Source: Flavobacteriaceae bacterium UBA7433
GTDB lineage: Bacteria; Bacteroidota; Bacteroidia; Flavobacteriales; Flavobacteriaceae
DNA: 7,733 bases
NCBI GenBank assembly: GCA_002477565.1
Contig: DLQL01000029.1
Span: forward strand, 1 to 7,733
Direction of reading: 5' to 3'
Under the pieces are notes generated by a model that made no database searches, was not told the DNA's origin, and worked only from the letters and a program-made list of their open reading frames with translations. The position numbers were made by a program, and so were the translations under genes. Numbering within the stretch: the first letter of the stretch is position 1; each line of letters opens with the position of its first letter. Below, piece after piece: positions 5,265 to 7,733 of this stretch.

Positions 5265-6365
5265 ATGAAAATAGGCATATTGAAGGAAACTCAAAAAGGA
5301 GATCACCGTGTTGCCATTTCACCGCTGATCGCAAAGCAATTGATTTCAAAAGGATTTCAAATTCTTTTAGAAAAGCAAGCGGGCATCGCTTCCTCCTACA
5401 AAGATTCAGATTACAGCGAGGTCGCTGTCGAAGTATTGGAAAGAGACCGCGTTTTTAAAGACGCACAAATTCTAGTCAAAATCAATCCTTTCGACGAAGA
5501 CGATTTGAAACACGTAGCCTCAGGTCAAGTGTTGATGAGTCAACTTTACCACCAAGCCAGTCCAAAACTTATCGAAGCAATCGCTGCCTCAGGGGCAACC
5601 GCTTTTTCGATGGACGCCATGCCGCGAATTTCACGTGCACAAGACATGGATGTTTTGAGTTCACAAAGCAATTTGGCAGGCTACAAAGCCGTGATCAAAG
5701 GAGCTTATGAGATGACCAAAATATTCCCGTTGATGATGACCGCTGCAGGAACCATCACACCCTCCAGAGTTTTGATTTACGGAGTAGGGGTTGCAGGTTT
5801 GCAAGCCATTGCTACTGCCAAACGACTCGGAGCTGTTGTAGAAGCAACGGACATTCGAACAGAAACCAAAGAGCAAGCAGAGTCTTTAGGGGCCAAATTT
5901 ATTGCAGTTGACAACGAAGGAGAAGCTTCCGAAGGAGGCTATGCCAAAGAAGCTTCCGACGACTATGCCAAACGCCAAAAAGAAGCGGTGGACAAGTCTT
6001 TGTTTCAAGCAGATTTGGTCATTACGACGGCAAACATTCCAGGGCGAAAAGCACCTGTATTGATTACCAAAGAGCAGGTCGCCCAAATGAAAAATGGCGC
6101 TGTCATCATCGACTTGGCTGCAGCACAAGGCGGAAATTGTGAACTCAGCAAACTCAATGAGACCGTTTTGGTCAATGGCGTAAAAGTATTGGGAACGACA
6201 ATCGCTCCTGAAAGTGTGGCCACCAATGCAAGTGAGCTCTACGCAAAAAACATGTACAACTTTATCACACACCTCACCGAAGACAACCAGTTCAAATGGG
6301 ATTTGGAAGAAGAAATCACCAAAGGAACGTTGATTGTCAAAGACGGAAGTGTTTTAACCAATTAA
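5265..6365 (+). CDS. pntA: NAD(P) transhydrogenase subunit alpha part 1 (dI, NAD(H)-binding)
   Basis: A 366-residue soluble dI subunit of proton-translocating transhydrogenase, which binds NADH and passes hydride to NADP+ on dIII. It resembles alanine dehydrogenase in fold and in its start, MKIGILKETQKGDHRVAISP. The motif PRISRAQDMDVLSSQSNLAG (120-139) carries the equivalents of Rhodospirillum rubrum Arg127, Gln132, Asp135 and Ser138 (here Arg121, Gln126, Asp129, Ser132), all intact. The Rossmann motif is GVGVAG (173-178), with Asp196 at the end of the next strand, as expected for NAD rather than NADP. The mobile loop is EGGYAKEAS (223-231) with Tyr226. IIDLAAAQGGNCE follows near 281-293. Length fits the split-alpha form (R. 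rubrum dI is 384). The ATG at 5265 is the only sensible start. It heads an operon, with alpha2 12 nt downstream, and is preceded by a stem-loop leader. Confidence 0.97.
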   Translation: MKIGILKETQKGDHRVAISPLIAKQLISKGFQILLEKQAGIASSYKDSDYSEVAVEVLERDRVFKDAQILVKINPFDEDDLKHVASGQVLMSQLYHQASPKLIEAIAASGATAFSMDAMPRISRAQDMDVLSSQSNLAGYKAVIKGAYEMTKIFPLMMTAAGTITPSRVLIYGVGVAGLQAIATAKRLGAVVEATDIRTETKEQAESLGAKFIAVDNEGEASEGGYAKEASDDYAKRQKEAVDKSLFQADLVITTANIPGRKAPVLITKEQVAQMKNGAVIIDLAAAQGGNCELSKLNETVLVNGVKVLGTTIAPESVATNASELYAKNMYNFITHLTEDNQFKWDLEEEITKGTLIVKDGSVLTN

Positions 6366-6377
6366 AATAGAAATCTC

Positions 6378-6686
6378 ATGAATGAATTGATCGAATTTAT
6401 CAGCAACAACCTGCAAATCACCTATATCTTGATATTGGCAACTTTTGTAGGAATCGAAGTGATCAAAAGCATCCCAGCAGTCTTGCACACGCCGCTTATG
6501 TCGGGTGCCAATGCTTTGAGCGGTGTGGTCATCGTAGGTGCCATTTTGGTGATGTTGAACGCAGACCCAAAAGATTATATCTCCTTGGCATTGGGCTTTG
6601 TGGCAGTCGTCTTGGGGGTTGTCAATGTCGTAGGTGGTTTTGCCGTTACCGACCGCATGTTGCAAATGTTTAAAAAGAAAAAATAA
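6378..6686 (+). CDS. NAD(P) transhydrogenase subunit alpha part 2 (membrane dII)
   Basis: A 102-residue membrane subunit equal to the C-terminal membrane part of E. coli PntA; bacteria with split alpha encode it separately (often called pntAB or pntA2). It contributes helices to the proton channel together with PntB. Three hydrophobic helices are visible, around residues 12-30, 46-61 and 71-90. Conserved features are FVGIEVIKSIPAVLHTPLMS (24-43), with the HTPLMSGANALSG motif, and the end VGGFAVTDRMLQMFKKKK. It starts 12 nt after the pntA-alpha1 stop; pntB follows after a 75-nt spacer with hairpins. Confidence 0.95.
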   Translation: MNELIEFISNNLQITYILILATFVGIEVIKSIPAVLHTPLMSGANALSGVVIVGAILVMLNADPKDYISLALGFVAVVLGVVNVVGGFAVTDRMLQMFKKKK

Positions 6687-6695
6687 CGAACCGTC

Positions 6696-6729
6696 TTTTG
6701 GGAGTGCGCACCGCAAAACAAGTTGTTTT
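6696..6729 (+). promoter_or_regulatory. Two overlapping, mutually exclusive hairpins between pntA2 and pntB
   Basis: TTTTGGG (6696-6702) can pair with CC and CAAAA (6711-6712 and 6714-6718, one bulged G) around the loop AGTGCGCA. The same CAAAA region also starts a perfect inverted repeat AAAACAA-g-TTGTTTT (6715-6729). Both cannot form at once. No -7 box is seen in the spacer, so pntB is expected to be read through from pntA. Possible roles are an mRNA processing or stability element, or partial attenuation; the sequence alone does not say which. Confidence 0.4.
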
Positions 6730-6761
6730 AATGCCCCCCGAATTTTTTAAAGAATGAAATT

Positions 6762-7733
6762 ATGGACATATTATTGAATATTATTTATCTGATTGCTACC
6801 GTTACTTTTGTGGTAGGTTTGAAAATGTTAGGGCATCCAGAAACCGCCAAAAAGGGAAATGCGACAGCAGCCTTCGGAATGGGATTGGCCATTGTTGGAG
6901 CAATCTTCTTGTCCGAAGGAGATGTCTCGCTATTGATTTACGGCCTCATTGGTTTGGCCTTGTTGGTCGGGGGAGTGATCGGTTGGTTGATAGCCATCAA
7001 AGTAGAAATGACAAAAATGCCAGAATTGGTTTCTTTGTTCAATGGTTTTGGTGGTGCCAGTGCAGCACTCATCGCTTTGGTAGAATTTGGAAACATCACA
7101 AGTGCTACAGAAGCGACCGTTTTTGCGACCATCATCTCAGGAGTGGTCATCGGAGCCATCACCTTCTCAGGAAGTTTGATCGCTTGGGGAAAATTAAACG
7201 GTTCTGTTAAAAGTGTGGTCAAAATTCCACAATACAACTTGGTCAACAACTTGTTTTTTGTTGCCATCATCGCAGCAGCAGTGTACATGGTTGCCATGGG
7301 GATAGACGGACAACTCTTTGCCTATGCACTCATAGCAGCTGGTTTGGTCTACGGAATTTTGTTTGTACTTCCCATCGGAGGTGCGGACATGCCTGTAGTC
7401 ATCTCTTTGTTGAACTCTTTGACGGGGATTGCTGCCGCCATCACAGGAATTTTATACGACAACATGGTCATGTTGGTCGGAGGGATCTTGGTAGGATCTG
7501 CAGGAATCATTTTGACAGTTGCCATGTGCAAAGCCATGAACAGAACTTTGGGATCTGTAATTTTTGGTTCTTTTGGTGATGCCCCTGCTGTGGCAGGTGC
7601 AAACAAAACCTTGGGAACAATCAAAAACACCAACCCCAGTGATTCTGCCATTTTGATGAACTACGCGAGCAATGTCATTATTGTACCGGGTTACGGTTTG
7701 GCGGTCGCTCAAGCGCAACACGTCATTCACGAA
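6762..7733 (+). CDS. pntB: NAD(P) transhydrogenase subunit beta (PntB), 3' truncated by window edge
   Basis: The first 324 codons of PntB, open to the last base; the family is usually about 460 residues, so roughly 140 are missing. PntB supplies most of the membrane proton channel (dII) and the NADP(H)-binding dIII. The start ATG at 6762 gives MDILLNIIYLIATVTFVVGL; a nearby ATG at 6754 is in another frame and stops after seven codons. Seen are the channel segment KMPELVSLFNGFGG (86-99), where Asn94 stands at the position of E. coli His91, and PIGGADMPVVISLLNS (204-219), containing the equivalents of E. coli Asp213 and Asn222. MCKAMNRTLGSVIFG follows, and then VPGYGLAVAQAQH (308-320), the start of the dIII nucleotide-binding fold. 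Many hydrophobic helices precede residue 270. It is co-oriented with the alpha genes as one operon. Confidence 0.96.
   Translation, partial: MDILLNIIYLIATVTFVVGLKMLGHPETAKKGNATAAFGMGLAIVGAIFLSEGDVSLLIYGLIGLALLVGGVIGWLIAIKVEMTKMPELVSLFNGFGGASAALIALVEFGNITSATEATVFATIISGVVIGAITFSGSLIAWGKLNGSVKSVVKIPQYNLVNNLFFVAIIAAAVYMVAMGIDGQLFAYALIAAGLVYGILFVLPIGGADMPVVISLLNSLTGIAAAITGILYDNMVMLVGGILVGSAGIILTVAMCKAMNRTLGSVIFGSFGDAPAVAGANKTLGTIKNTNPSDSAILMNYASNVIIVPGYGLAVAQAQHVIHE

Noticed and set aside
6754..6777. ATG at 6754 as the pntB start
   Set aside because: It is in a different frame and stops after seven codons; the ATG at 6762 opens the PntB frame.
6938..7651. Minus-strand frames opposite pntB
   Set aside because: They are low-complexity antisense translations of hydrophobic membrane helices; pntB reads clearly on the plus strand.

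Overview
The window reads as ordinary chromosomal DNA from a Bacteroidota member, most likely a flavobacterium. Three things point there. Start codons lack good Shine-Dalgarno sequences. Several perfect copies of the Bacteroidota -7 promoter box (TAnnTTTG) sit directly in front of genes. The protein repertoire also fits: a type IA topoisomerase III with Cys4 C-terminal repeats, a stand-alone PspC mini-protein, RlmH and NadC of flavobacterial appearance, and a three-subunit proton-translocating transhydrogenase. The species cannot be named from the sequence. No tRNA, rRNA, CRISPR array, insertion sequence, phage gene or attachment site was seen.

Layout. Bases 1-930 are the 3' part of a topoisomerase III gene (topB-like), followed after 12 nt by a GT-B glycosyltransferase (943-2196), probably in the same transcript. 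The glycosyltransferase converges, with a 2-nt gap, on a minus-strand pair: a tiny PspC-domain membrane protein (2199-2348) and rlmH (2416-2889). rlmH diverges from nadC (2987-3844) across 97 nt carrying a -7 box for each direction. The rlmH box lies so close to its ATG that a leaderless mRNA is predicted. After nadC comes a YihY/UPF0761 membrane protein (3967-4872) with its own -7 box.

Bases 4873-5264 (392 nt) hold no convincing gene. They contain a short hairpin after the yihY stop, some AACTTA repeats and, near the 3' end, a -7 box followed at once by a terminator-like stem-loop with a long T tract. That element ends 49 nt before the transhydrogenase operon.

The operon pntA-alpha1 (5265-6365), pntA-alpha2 (6378-6686) and pntB (6762 to the window end, truncated) encodes the dI, membrane dII and dII-dIII parts of the enzyme that couples proton re-entry to NADP+ reduction by NADH. 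Between alpha2 and pntB a 75-nt spacer contains two mutually exclusive hairpins, a candidate for differential control of subunit levels.

I did not find a clearly new biological system. The best leads are non-coding: the pnt leader stem-loop, the overlapping hairpins before pntB and the predicted leaderless rlmH transcript. A smaller lead is the 49-residue PspC protein with an uncertain start.
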